In this document: piece by piece, positions 53,709 to 61,319 of the stretch
How the letters are laid out: each line of letters opens with the position of its first letter
How positions within the stretch are numbered: the first letter of the stretch is position 1
DNA from: Mycolicibacterium frederiksbergense
GTDB taxonomy: Bacteria > Actinomycetota > Actinomycetes > Mycobacteriales > Mycobacteriaceae
Assembly (NCBI RefSeq): GCF_012223425.1
Contig: NZ_CP038799.1
Coordinates: 310,001 to 374,000 of the forward strand
DNA: 64,000 nt
Direction: 5' to 3'
Made by a program: the position numbers and the translations under genes
Notes under the pieces: generated by a model
What the model saw: the letters and a program-made list of their open reading frames with translations, nothing else
Database searches by the model: none
Told to the model about the DNA's origin: nothing

Positions 53709-54850
53709 GTGGTCTGTCTGTGAATTAATCTGGTAGTTTGTAGTATGCCTGTTATGACAGCTGTCGCGTTGCCGGTCAGTGATGCGCAGCGTGCGGAGTT
53801 GGAGCGGATGGCGGCCTCGACGTCGTTGCCGCATCGGCAAGTGGTGCAGGCGCAGGCGCTGCTGTGGGCTGCTGACGGGGTGGCTAACGAGCAGATCGCG
53901 CGGCGCAGCGGTGTGGACTCGGACACGGTGCGGCGCTGGCGTTCCAGGTTCGCCCAGGAGGGGATCGAGGGGGTGGGCCGGATCGCCAAAGGGCGTGGAC
54001 GTAAGTCGAGTCTGCCGGCGGGCACGGTCGAAGAAGTATTGAGGCTGACCCATCAGGGGCGACCTGCCGACGGCTCGACGCATTGGAGTACCCGCACGTT
54101 GGCTGCCCGGGTCGGGATCGGCAAGGACTCGGTGGCCAAGATCTGGGCCGATCACAAGCTCAAGCCGTGGAAGGTCGAAACCTTCAAGGTCAGCAACGAT
54201 CCGCGGTTTGAGGAGAAGCTGGTCGATGTCGTTGGGCTGTACATGAATCCACCCGCGCGGGCGGTGGTGTTCAGCTTCGATGAGAAAACCCAGTGCCAGG
54301 CGTTGGACCGTACTCAACCATCGTTACCGATGAAGGCCGGCCGCGCCGGAACCATGACCCATGACTACAAGCGCAACGGCACCATCGACTTGTTCGCCGC
54401 GATGAACGTCGCTACCGGCGAGGTCCTGACCGACCTGCGCAAAGGCCACACCGGTGCGGACGTGTTGCGGTTCTTCAAGCAGATCGACGCCAGCGTCGCG
54501 CGTGGACTCTCTGTACACGTCGTTCTGGATAACCTGTCAGCGCATTCCACGCCTGAGATCGCGAAGTGGTTGGCGCACAAGGATCGTCGCCGCTGGCACA
54601 TGCATCCCACCCCGACCTCGAGCTCGTGGCTGAACCTGATCGAGCGATGGTTCAAAGAACTCACCGACAAACGTTTGCGCCGCGGAACCTTCACCAGCGT
54701 CGCCGAACTCTCCGAAGCCATCATCGCCTGGGCCACCCATTGGAACGCCGATCCCAAACCCTTCATCTGGAAAGCCCCGCCGAGGACATCATCACCAAAG
54801 TCCGACGCGGCAGAGCCTCTCTCCACCAGGTCAATACGCAGACGGACCAC
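53709..54850 (+). mobile_element. IS630-family insertion sequence, copy 2 (1142 bp)
   Basis: Same ends and orientation as copy 1 at 27515-28657, flanked by TA (53707-53708 and 54851-54852). One C is missing from a C-run near 54775, which shifts the transposase frame near its end. It lies 39 bases upstream of an SDR start codon, at a CTAG that was the stop of the upstream crotonase gene. Confidence 0.92.
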
Positions 54851-54896
54851 TAGGGCGTGTCTGACAAATGTTTCGGGTGTTTCGGCTGAGACTTAG
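53745..54896 (+). pseudogene. IS630-family transposase with C-terminal frameshift
   Basis: Same sequence as the intact copy at 27551-28660 up to KPFIWKAP. A missing C near 54775 then replaces the last ~23 residues with a new tail (PRTSSPKSDAAEPL...) that runs into the adjacent IS5 element. All three DDE residues lie before the shift, so some activity is possible. The indel is in a homopolymer, so a read error is an alternative. Confidence 0.85.
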
Positions 54897-55793
54897 GCCA
54901 TGTCACGGTTCCAGCTGCTCACCGATGCTCAATGGTCGTTGATTGAAGAGCTTCTTCCTGTTCGGACAGGTAAGAAGGGCAGGCCTTTTCGGGATGCCCG
55001 CCAGATGCTCGAGGGGATCATCTACCGGTACCGGTGCGGCATCGCCTGGCGCGACGTTCCCGAGGCGTTTGGGCCGTGGCAGACGATCTGGACCTGGCAT
55101 CGAAGGATGAGCGCAGAGGGCACCTGGGATGCGGTGTTGGCGCGGTTGCTGGCTGCCGCCGACGAAGCCGGGATCATCGATTGGTCGGTGTCGGTGGATT
55201 CCACGATCGCCCGTGCTCATCAACATGCCACGAACATCACCCGTGACACAGGGGGCTGGGTCGAATTACACAAATCTGGCCAGCGAGCCGCCTGACCACG
55301 GCATTGGCCGCTCCCGCGGCGGACTGACCAGCAAGATCCATCACCTCGTCGACGGCCACGGACGACCGTTGGTCGTGCTCGTGGGCGCTGGCCAAGCCAA
55401 CGACGGACCGGTTCTGGAGCATTTGCTCGCCCACCTGAAAGTCGAGCGCTGCGGTCGGGGGCGGCCACGCACGCGGCCTGATCGCCTGCGTGGCGACAAG
55501 GCCTATTCCAGCCGAGCGACTCGACAGCGGCTGCGACGACGAGGGATCGTCGCAGTCATTCCCGAACCGTCCGATCAGATCGGCCACCGCAAACGTCGTG
55601 GCACCCAAGGCGGGCGACCACCAGCCTTCGATGCCGAAGACTACAAGGGCCGCAACGTCATCGAACGCAACTTCAACGTCGTCAAGCAATGGCGCGGTCT
55701 GGCCACCCGCTACGACAAACTCGCCATCGTTTACCGCGGCGGAGCAGTCCTAAGGGCCATCACACTTTGGCTACCGCATTTATCAGACACGGC
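54854..55793 (+). mobile_element. IS5-family (IS427-type) insertion sequence, copy 2 (940 bp)
   Basis: Same length and ends as copy 1 at 28661-29600 but inverted. It is flanked by CTAG at 54850-54853 and 55794-55797. As at the first locus, it sits at the CTAG made by the right end of the IS630 element, so the same composite arose twice with opposite IS5 orientation. Confidence 0.9.
54900..55295 (+). CDS. IS5/IS427-type transposase, first frame (orfA)
   Basis: 131 residues, the same protein as the copy-1 orfA at 29159-29554: MSRFQLLTDAQWSLIEELLP start and VSVDSTIARAHQH with the first catalytic Asp. The frame ends at HKSGQRAA; continuation into orfB needs a +1 (or -2) shift shortly before the stop. 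Confidence 0.88.
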   Translation: MSRFQLLTDAQWSLIEELLPVRTGKKGRPFRDARQMLEGIIYRYRCGIAWRDVPEAFGPWQTIWTWHRRMSAEGTWDAVLARLLAAADEAGIIDWSVSVDSTIARAHQHATNITRDTGGWVELHKSGQRAA

Positions 55794-55797
55794 CTAG
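55129..55797 (+). CDS. IS5/IS427-type transposase, second frame (orfB)
   Basis: Real coding in this frame begins near 55268 (HGIGRSRGGLTSKIHHLVDG) and contains LRGDKAYSS (Asp) and NVIERNFNVVKQWRG (Glu). It differs from copy 1 by Gly for Ala before IGRSRGG and by His for Tyr in VDGHGRP, so the two IS5 copies are not exact duplicates. The TAG stop lies in the CTAG target duplication and overlaps, on the other strand, the crotonase stop. Confidence 0.85.
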   Translation: MRCWRGCWLPPTKPGSSIGRCRWIPRSPVLINMPRTSPVTQGAGSNYTNLASEPPDHGIGRSRGGLTSKIHHLVDGHGRPLVVLVGAGQANDGPVLEHLLAHLKVERCGRGRPRTRPDRLRGDKAYSSRATRQRLRRRGIVAVIPEPSDQIGHRKRRGTQGGRPPAFDAEDYKGRNVIERNFNVVKQWRGLATRYDKLAIVYRGGAVLRAITLWLPHLSDTA

Positions 55798-56555
55798 CTG
55801 CCGGACCAGTTCGGCTTACGCTTTTCGGCGAACGCGGTGGCACCCTCGATCGCATCCTTGGAACCGAACACCGGCCCCATGATCTCGTTCTGCTTCTGCC
55901 ACATCTCGCTGCGGCTCCACTCGCCGGACTTGACGATGATCTCCTTGGTCGCCGCCACCGCCAGCGGACCGTTGGCGGTGATCTTCTCGGCGAGTTCCAG
56001 CGCACCCGCGAGTGCCTCGCCGGGTTCGGTCAGCTTGTTGACGAAGCCCCAGTCGAAACCCTGTTCCGCGGTGAAGTTCTCACCGGTGAGCGCGAGTTCC
56101 AGCGCCTTCTGATACGGGATCCGGTGTGGCAACCGCAGCAGTCCCCCGCCACCGGCGACCAGCCCACGCTTGACCTCGGGGATGCCGAACTTCGCTTCCC
56201 GGGACGCCACGATGAGGTCGGTTGCCAGCACCATCTCGGTGCCGCCGGCAAGTGCGTAGCCCTCGACGGCGGCGATGACGGGTTTGCGGGGCGGTCGCTC
56301 GGTGAAGCCGATACCGCGGCCCTCGACATAGGGCAGCTCGCCGGAAGCGAAGGCCTTCAGATCCATACCGGCGCTGAAGTTCCCGCCGGCACCGGTGAGG
56401 ATCGCCACCGACAGCTCCGGGCTGTCGTCGAGCTCATCCATCGCGGCCGCGAGGCCTTGTGCCACCGGCAGATTGAACGCGTTGCGCGCCTCGGGCCGGT
56501 TGATGGTGATCACCAGGGTGCGGCCCCGGCGCTCGGTCAAGATTTCATCGGCCAC
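55794..56555 (-). CDS. Enoyl-CoA hydratase (crotonase family, canonical)
   Basis: 253 residues from the GTG at 56555; the longer frame crosses the operator. Both catalytic glutamates of classical enoyl-CoA hydratase are present: YALAGGTEMVLATD and KFGIPEVKRGLVAGGGG. NFSAGMDLKAF forms the oxyanion hole. It hydrates a trans-2-enoyl-CoA. It is behind regulon site 6, and its TAG stop is the CTAG now occupied by the insertion pair, so the protein is complete. Confidence 0.88.
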   Translation of the reverse strand: MADEILTERRGRTLVITINRPEARNAFNLPVAQGLAAAMDELDDSPELSVAILTGAGGNFSAGMDLKAFASGELPYVEGRGIGFTERPPRKPVIAAVEGYALAGGTEMVLATDLIVASREAKFGIPEVKRGLVAGGGGLLRLPHRIPYQKALELALTGENFTAEQGFDWGFVNKLTEPGEALAGALELAEKITANGPLAVAATKEIIVKSGEWSRSEMWQKQNEIMGPVFGSKDAIEGATAFAEKRKPNWSGS

Positions 56556-56611
56556 TCTCGGGTCCTCGCATTCAGCTGAACAAATGGGGCGGGTCGGATC
56601 CCGGAAAACAT

Positions 56612-56630
56612 TACTATATTCATTACGGTA
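56612..56630. promoter_or_regulatory. 19-bp operator, regulon site 6
   Basis: TACTATATTCATTACGGTA matches the consensus at 13 of 16 fixed positions. It lies between the divergent crotonase (start 56555) and TetR paralogue 2 (start 56768), closer to the crotonase. Confidence 0.55.
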
Positions 56631-56767
56631 GCCGGACGAGAGCGCCGTATAACCCACCCGAGAACGTGCGTACCGGCCTCGACGGTATGGCTACCGGTAA
56701 GCTTGACGGTTCACTGGCCGGCCCCGGAAAGTGAACCGCAGCATCGATCGCGAAAGAGGTGCCCGCC

Positions 56768-57514
56768 GTGGCGAAGCAACCGGTTGCCGAGAAGCGACAG
56801 CGCCGCGAGCGCGGGTCGATCAACCCCGACGACATCATCAAGGGCGCCTTCGAACTCGCCGAGCAGGTCGGGATCGACAACCTCAGCATGCCGCTGCTCG
56901 GTAAGCATCTGGGGGTCGGCGTCACCAGCATCTATTGGTATTTCCGCAAGAAGGACGACCTGCTCAACGCGATGACCGATCGCGCGCTCAGCGAGTACGT
57001 CTTCGCCACGCCGTATGTGGAGGCCAAGGACTGGCGCGAAACGCTGCGCAACCACGCTCGCACCATGCGCAAGACCTTCACCGGCAACCCGATCCTCTGC
57101 GATCTGATCCTCATCCGCGCCGCGCTGAGCCCGCGCGCCGCGAAAGTCGGTGTGCTGGAGATGGAGAAGGCGATCTCCGGACTGGTCGAGGCCGGGTTGA
57201 GCGCCGAAGATGCCTTCGACACCTACTCGGCGGTCACGCTGCATGTCCGGGGCTCGGTCGTGTTGCAGCGCCTCGCGGAGAAGAACACGGGCGAAGAAGG
57301 GCCGGGCGCCTATGACCAGAGGATGGTCATCGATCCGGAGGTCGCGCCGTTACTGGCGCGGGTGACCAGCGAGGGCCACAGCTTCGGGGCCTCCGACGAG
57401 AACAACTTCGAGTTCGGCTTGGACTGCATCCTGGAGCATGCGAGCCGCCGGCTCGAAAGTGGCCGCAAAGCGAAAACCCCGGCCCCGAAGGGCCGGGGCA
57501 AGTCCGCCGGGTAA
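56768..57514 (+). CDS. TetR-family regulator (paralogue 2)
   Basis: About 248 residues from a GTG with AAAGAGG eight bases upstream; a GTG at 56759 is possible. HTH region SINPDDIIKGAFELAEQVGIDNLSMPLLGKHLGVGVTSIYWYFRKKDDLLNAM, then HARTMRKTFTGNPILCDLILIR and AEDAFDTYSAVTLHVRGSVV, closely matching the TetR at 40702. The lysine-rich tail (KAKTPAPKGRGKSAG) is extra. It is likely a second repressor of the same regulon or one tuned to another intermediate. Confidence 0.85.
   Translation: MAKQPVAEKRQRRERGSINPDDIIKGAFELAEQVGIDNLSMPLLGKHLGVGVTSIYWYFRKKDDLLNAMTDRALSEYVFATPYVEAKDWRETLRNHARTMRKTFTGNPILCDLILIRAALSPRAAKVGVLEMEKAISGLVEAGLSAEDAFDTYSAVTLHVRGSVVLQRLAEKNTGEEGPGAYDQRMVIDPEVAPLLARVTSEGHSFGASDENNFEFGLDCILEHASRRLESGRKAKTPAPKGRGKSAG
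57477..57498 (+). terminator. GC-rich hairpin inside the end of the TetR gene
   Basis: CCCCGGCCC and GGGCCGGGG pair perfectly around a CGAA tetraloop. It lies in the last codons of TetR paralogue 2, 25 bases before the convergent thiolase stop. It may end transcription or stabilise the mRNA 3' end; no T-run follows. Confidence 0.4.
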
Positions 57515-57522
57515 CTCAGCCC

Positions 57523-58698
57523 TCAGACCTCGATCACCAGGCCGCCGCCCTGACCGCCACCGGCGCACATCGCCGCCACGCCGATACCGCCGCCACGACG
57601 CTGCAGTTCGTAGATCAGGGTGGTGACCATCCGGGCACCGGAGGCGGCGATCGGATGGCCCAGGCTGCAGCCGCTGCCGGAGAAGTTGACGAGTTCCTCG
57701 TCGAGCCCATACTCGCGCACCGCCGCCACGGGCACCGAGGCGAACGCCTCGTTGATCTCCCACAGCGTCACGTCGGAGGGCTTGAGCCCGGCGCGGTCGA
57801 GAACCTTGCCGATCACCTTCACACCGCCGAGTCCGGTGTCCTTGGCGGGCACGCCGACCGAACCCCAGGCCCGCACCGTGGCGAGCACGTTGAGATTCTC
57901 CGCGGCCGCGTAGTCGTCGGCGACCAACGCGACAGCAGCGGCAGCATCATTGGTGCCACTGCTGTTGCCCGCGGTGATGGAGAATCCTTCGATCTCCGGG
58001 TGCAGGACTTTGAGGCCGGCCAGCTTTTCCACGGTGGTGTCGCGCCGCGGATGCTCGTCGACGCTGAACTCGATGACCGAACCGTCGGGCTGGGTCACCT
58101 TGAGCGGCACGATCTCATCGAGGAACTTGCCCGCATCCTGCGCGGCGACCGCGCGCTGGTGGGAGCGCGCCGCCCAGGCGTCGAGCTCCTCGCGGGTCAG
58201 GCCGTAGGACTGCGCGGTGTTCCATCCCACGGTGATGGACATGTCCCGGGAGGGCGCATCCGGAGCCTCCGGGTGGATGGGCGGCAGCCAGCGCTCCTCG
58301 AACTTGAGTTCCGGGCCGGGAATCCGCTGATTCATCAGCGGCGTCATCGACAGCGACTGCACACCGCCGGCGAGCAGCGAGCGCTCCATGCCGGAGCCGA
58401 TCTGGGCCGCCGCATTTCCGATGGCGGTCAGGCTGCCCGCGCAGTGCCGGTTCACCGCCTGCCCGGGCGCATTCTCGTAACCCGACAGCAGCGCGACGTA
58501 CCGGGCGAGGTCACCGCCGCCGTAATGCGACTCGGCGATGATGATGTCGTCGAGGGCCGACGGATCGATGCCTGCACGCCGGACCACTTCGGGCAGGACC
58601 GCGCCGAGCAGCACCTCAGGCGGGGTGTTGACCAGGGTCCCCTTGAAGGACCGGCCGATGGCGGTGCGGGCGGCACCGACGATCACGGGTTGGGGCAT
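57523..58698 (-). CDS. Thiolase (acetyl-CoA acyltransferase type)
   Basis: 391 residues, full-length thiolase. Nucleophile Cys in NRHCAGSLTAIGNAA (near residue 88), NEAFASVPVAA, the histidine motif GCSLGHPIAASGARM and the C-terminal CAGGGQGGG. It performs the thiolytic step that releases acetyl- or propionyl-CoA. Unlike the Ltp-like protein at 43465 it has all the classical catalytic residues. It is downstream of the GntR and crotonase genes on the same strand, 74 bases after the crotonase stop. Confidence 0.9.
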   Translation of the reverse strand: MPQPVIVGAARTAIGRSFKGTLVNTPPEVLLGAVLPEVVRRAGIDPSALDDIIIAESHYGGGDLARYVALLSGYENAPGQAVNRHCAGSLTAIGNAAAQIGSGMERSLLAGGVQSLSMTPLMNQRIPGPELKFEERWLPPIHPEAPDAPSRDMSITVGWNTAQSYGLTREELDAWAARSHQRAVAAQDAGKFLDEIVPLKVTQPDGSVIEFSVDEHPRRDTTVEKLAGLKVLHPEIEGFSITAGNSSGTNDAAAAVALVADDYAAAENLNVLATVRAWGSVGVPAKDTGLGGVKVIGKVLDRAGLKPSDVTLWEINEAFASVPVAAVREYGLDEELVNFSGSGCSLGHPIAASGARMVTTLIYELQRRGGGIGVAAMCAGGGQGGGLVIEV

Positions 58699-58772
58699 GT
58701 CTTTCCGCCTTTACGATATCCAGTGTTTATGTAAACGTAGCACCCACTGTAGGCGCTCCGTTGCGGGGTTGG

Positions 58773-59672
58773 CTACTGCGGTTCGGGCACGTGGAAATGC
58801 TCGTCACGCAGCCGGAACGCCTCCTTGGTCCCGTGCTGGGCGCGGGTCTTGACGAAGTTGAACTCCCCGGGGGAGAACTGCAGGTTGGTCCCATAGGCGT
58901 GGAACATGTAGCTGGCCACCTCTTCGCCCTGGTACGCCTGGCTCTGCTCGACCCACCGGAACGCCTCCTTGGCGATGACGACGCCGTCGGCCGGCATCTT
59001 GGCGGCCTTCTGCGCCCAGTACCGGGCCCGGGCCGCGAGCTTGTCGGCATCACAGGTGTCGGTGAAGATTCCGAGGTGCTCCACCGCGCCGGCCTCGATG
59101 ATGTCACCGGTGAGCAACATGCGGCGCGCGAGCACCGGACCCAGCCGGTGGAAGAACATGTGCAGGCTGCCCAGCGCCGGACCGAGGAAGCGGGTGGCGG
59201 GCATGCCGATCTTGGTGTCGCGGGCGATCACCGAGATGTCGGTCATCAGCGCCATCTCGAATCCGCCGCCGAGCGCGTAGCCACCGATCTCGCCAACGGT
59301 GACCTTCGGGAAACCCAGGAAGTTGTGATAGAAGTCGAAAGACTTGCGGTCCACGGTGAGTCGGCGGCGCTGGCTGGGCCGGGATTTCTTGGGTGAGGTC
59401 TCCTTCGCGCCGGCACTCTGCTCGTCACGCGAGCGCTCATCGCCGTACCAGCCGTAGGCATTGTTCATATCCGCGCCGGTGCTGAACACCCCCTCGGCGC
59501 CACGCAGCAGCACCACGGTGATGTCGTCGTCGTCGGCCACAGTATCGAGGTGGCGCGCAATCTCGTCACGCATGGCCGCGTCATAGGAGTTGCGCTGCTT
59601 CGGGTTGTTCAGAGTGATGGTGGCGATGCGGTGATCCGCATCGACCTCGAAGAGCACCCGGTCGTCAGTCAT
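58773..59672 (-). CDS. Enoyl-CoA hydratase/isomerase-family protein (long form)
   Basis: 299 residues. VFSTGADMNNAYGW forms the oxyanion hole. GYALGGGFEMALMTD keeps the first catalytic Glu, but the second position reads GMPATRFLGPALG with Ala, so it may be an isomerase or lyase rather than a hydratase. A charged insertion of about 30 residues (DERSRDEQSAGAKETSPKKSRPSQRRRL) lies between the oxyanion region and the core. Its ATG overlaps the GntR stop by eight bases. Confidence 0.83.
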   Translation of the reverse strand: MTDDRVLFEVDADHRIATITLNNPKQRNSYDAAMRDEIARHLDTVADDDDITVVLLRGAEGVFSTGADMNNAYGWYGDERSRDEQSAGAKETSPKKSRPSQRRRLTVDRKSFDFYHNFLGFPKVTVGEIGGYALGGGFEMALMTDISVIARDTKIGMPATRFLGPALGSLHMFFHRLGPVLARRMLLTGDIIEAGAVEHLGIFTDTCDADKLAARARYWAQKAAKMPADGVVIAKEAFRWVEQSQAYQGEEVASYMFHAYGTNLQFSPGEFNFVKTRAQHGTKEAFRLRDEHFHVPEPQ

Positions 59673-60423
59673 GCGAAATCAGCCTCGCTTCAATGGTTTT
59701 ATCAGTGCCGGCGGCCAGCGTGGTCCGCCGTGCCGCGGTGAGATGATCGGCCGCCAGCGTGGTGGCGCGGGTGACGTTGCCCTCGGAGATGGCACCGAGC
59801 AGACGCTGATGATCGTGCAACGCCGCGCGCATCGTCTTCTCGTTCATGTCGTCGCCCCACACCTGCGACTCGTGGGTGGACCAGATGAGTTCCAGCGAGC
59901 CGATCAGCAGGATCATCGGCTCGTTTCCACAGCGCGCCACCAGCACTTCGTGGAACCGGCGGGCATTGCGCACATACTGCGCGGCATCGTCGAACTGCGC
60001 TGTCTGAGTGTTGATTTCGGCCTGCAGCTGGGGCACCACCTCGGTGGCCCGGTCCGCACGGGCCGCGCACATGCCCGCACAGATCGGCTCCAGGTGCAGC
60101 AGCGCACCGCTGACATCGGCCGGCGTGGCGGCGCGGGTCTGCAGCACCATGGCGATCATCTGCGCCGTGCGTTCCGCGGACGGCAGTTGCACCACCGCGC
60201 CGCCCATGTTGCCGCGCCGCACCGAGATCAGGCCATCGGTCTCCAGCAGGTGGATCGCCTCACGTAGCGCCGGTGGGCTGACGCCCAATTCGGAGAACAG
60301 GGTCTCCTGGGTGGGCAGGATGTCACCGGCGCGCAGCCGTCCGGACAGGATGTCGTCGCGCAGTTTGGACGCGACGATCTCGGCAACCCGTGGCTGCCGG
60401 ATGCGCCGGGCGCGTCCTTCCAT
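59665..60423 (-). CDS. GntR-family (FadR/FCD-type) regulator
   Basis: 252 residues. N-terminal winged helix (VAEIVASKLRDDILSGRLRAGDILPTQETLFSELGVSPPALREAIHLLETDGLISVRRGNMGGAVV), then an all-helical FCD domain with ARRFHEVLVARCGNEPMILLIGSLE and DHQRLLGAISEGNVTRATTLAADHL. FCD regulators sense carboxylates or acyl-CoA. It heads a GntR-crotonase-thiolase operon and is divergent from three crotonase genes across regulon site 7, so it is a second candidate regulator of that promoter. Confidence 0.87.
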   Translation of the reverse strand: MEGRARRIRQPRVAEIVASKLRDDILSGRLRAGDILPTQETLFSELGVSPPALREAIHLLETDGLISVRRGNMGGAVVQLPSAERTAQMIAMVLQTRAATPADVSGALLHLEPICAGMCAARADRATEVVPQLQAEINTQTAQFDDAAQYVRNARRFHEVLVARCGNEPMILLIGSLELIWSTHESQVWGDDMNEKTMRAALHDHQRLLGAISEGNVTRATTLAADHLTAARRTTLAAGTDKTIEARLISHD

Positions 60424-60470
60424 CGACGACCTTTCCTTGCTAACTTGTACAGGATAGTAACCGCATCGCC

Positions 60471-60489
60471 TACTGTATGGTCAACTGTA
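60471..60489. promoter_or_regulatory. 19-bp operator, regulon site 7
   Basis: TACTGTATGGTCAACTGTA matches the consensus at 12 of 16 fixed positions. It lies between the divergent GntR (start 60423) and crotonase (start 60515) genes. The gap also contains TTGTACAG, which could be part of a GntR site. Confidence 0.5.
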
Positions 60490-60514
60490 TAGCTGAGGAA
60501 AGGCCGGGTGCCAG

Positions 60515-61309
60515 GTGAGCGACGGTTCGGTGACCACCTCCCGCAGGGATGCCGTCCTGCGCATCACGCTCGACCGGCAGACACGACGAAATTCCTTGGA
60601 CCACCTGATGATCGACGACCTGGTGGGCATCCTGACCGCTGCCGCCAGCGATGACTCACTGCGTGCCGTCTTCATCACCGGCGCCGGCGAACACTTCTGC
60701 ACCGGCGCGGACTGGGTGTCCACCAACAGCGCCGAGGGCCGTCCACGCACCGGCGACCTCGTCCGCCGCATCCCGCACACCGCGCACCGGGTGATCGAAC
60801 TCGTCGCCACCATCCAGCTGCCGGTGGTCTGCGCGGTCCGCGGTTGGGCCGTCGGACTGGGCTGCAACCTGGCTCTGGCCGCGGACTTCACCGTCGCCGA
60901 CACCGGTGCCGCCTTCTGGGAGCCGTTCATCTCCCGCGGCTTCAGCCCCGACTCGGGTTCCACCTGGCTGCTCCCCCGGCTCGCCGGGGTGGCCCGCGCC
61001 AAGCGGATGCTGTTGCTGGGAGAGAAGGTCAACGGCACCGACGCCGCCGACTGGGGCCTGATCCACAGTGCGGTGGCCCCCGACGAGCTCGATACCGCGG
61101 CCGACGAGCTGCTGGCCCGACTTTCCAGTGGACCCACCGTGGCGATCGGGCTGGCCAAACAGGCCATCGCCTACGGCCAGCACGCCACCCTGCCCCAGTC
61201 CATGAACCACGAACTCTCCAATCTCGAACTCTCCTGTCGCACCGCCGATTTCAAAGAGGGACTGGCCGCGTTCCGGGAACGCCGCGACCCCGACTTCCGC
61301 GGGCGCTGA
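60515..61309 (+). CDS. Crotonase-family protein, PaaG-like isomerase type
   Basis: 264 residues. HFCTGADWVS forms the oxyanion hole. At the two catalytic glutamate positions it has Asn (GLGCNLALAAD) and Phe (EPFISRGFSPDSGSTWLLPRL). The SPDSG aspartate is the pattern of PaaG-type enoyl-CoA isomerases. It therefore probably shifts a double bond rather than hydrating. First of four plus-strand genes packed closely together; GTG start. Confidence 0.82.
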   Translation: MSDGSVTTSRRDAVLRITLDRQTRRNSLDHLMIDDLVGILTAAASDDSLRAVFITGAGEHFCTGADWVSTNSAEGRPRTGDLVRRIPHTAHRVIELVATIQLPVVCAVRGWAVGLGCNLALAADFTVADTGAAFWEPFISRGFSPDSGSTWLLPRLAGVARAKRMLLLGEKVNGTDAADWGLIHSAVAPDELDTAADELLARLSSGPTVAIGLAKQAIAYGQHATLPQSMNHELSNLELSCRTADFKEGLAAFRERRDPDFRGR

Positions 61310-61319
61310 AAGGTATTTC

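Noticed and set aside
58725..58736. GTTTATGTAAAC palindrome upstream of the thiolase as an eighth regulon site
   Set aside because: It has different arms and length from the 19-bp motif, so I did not include it.
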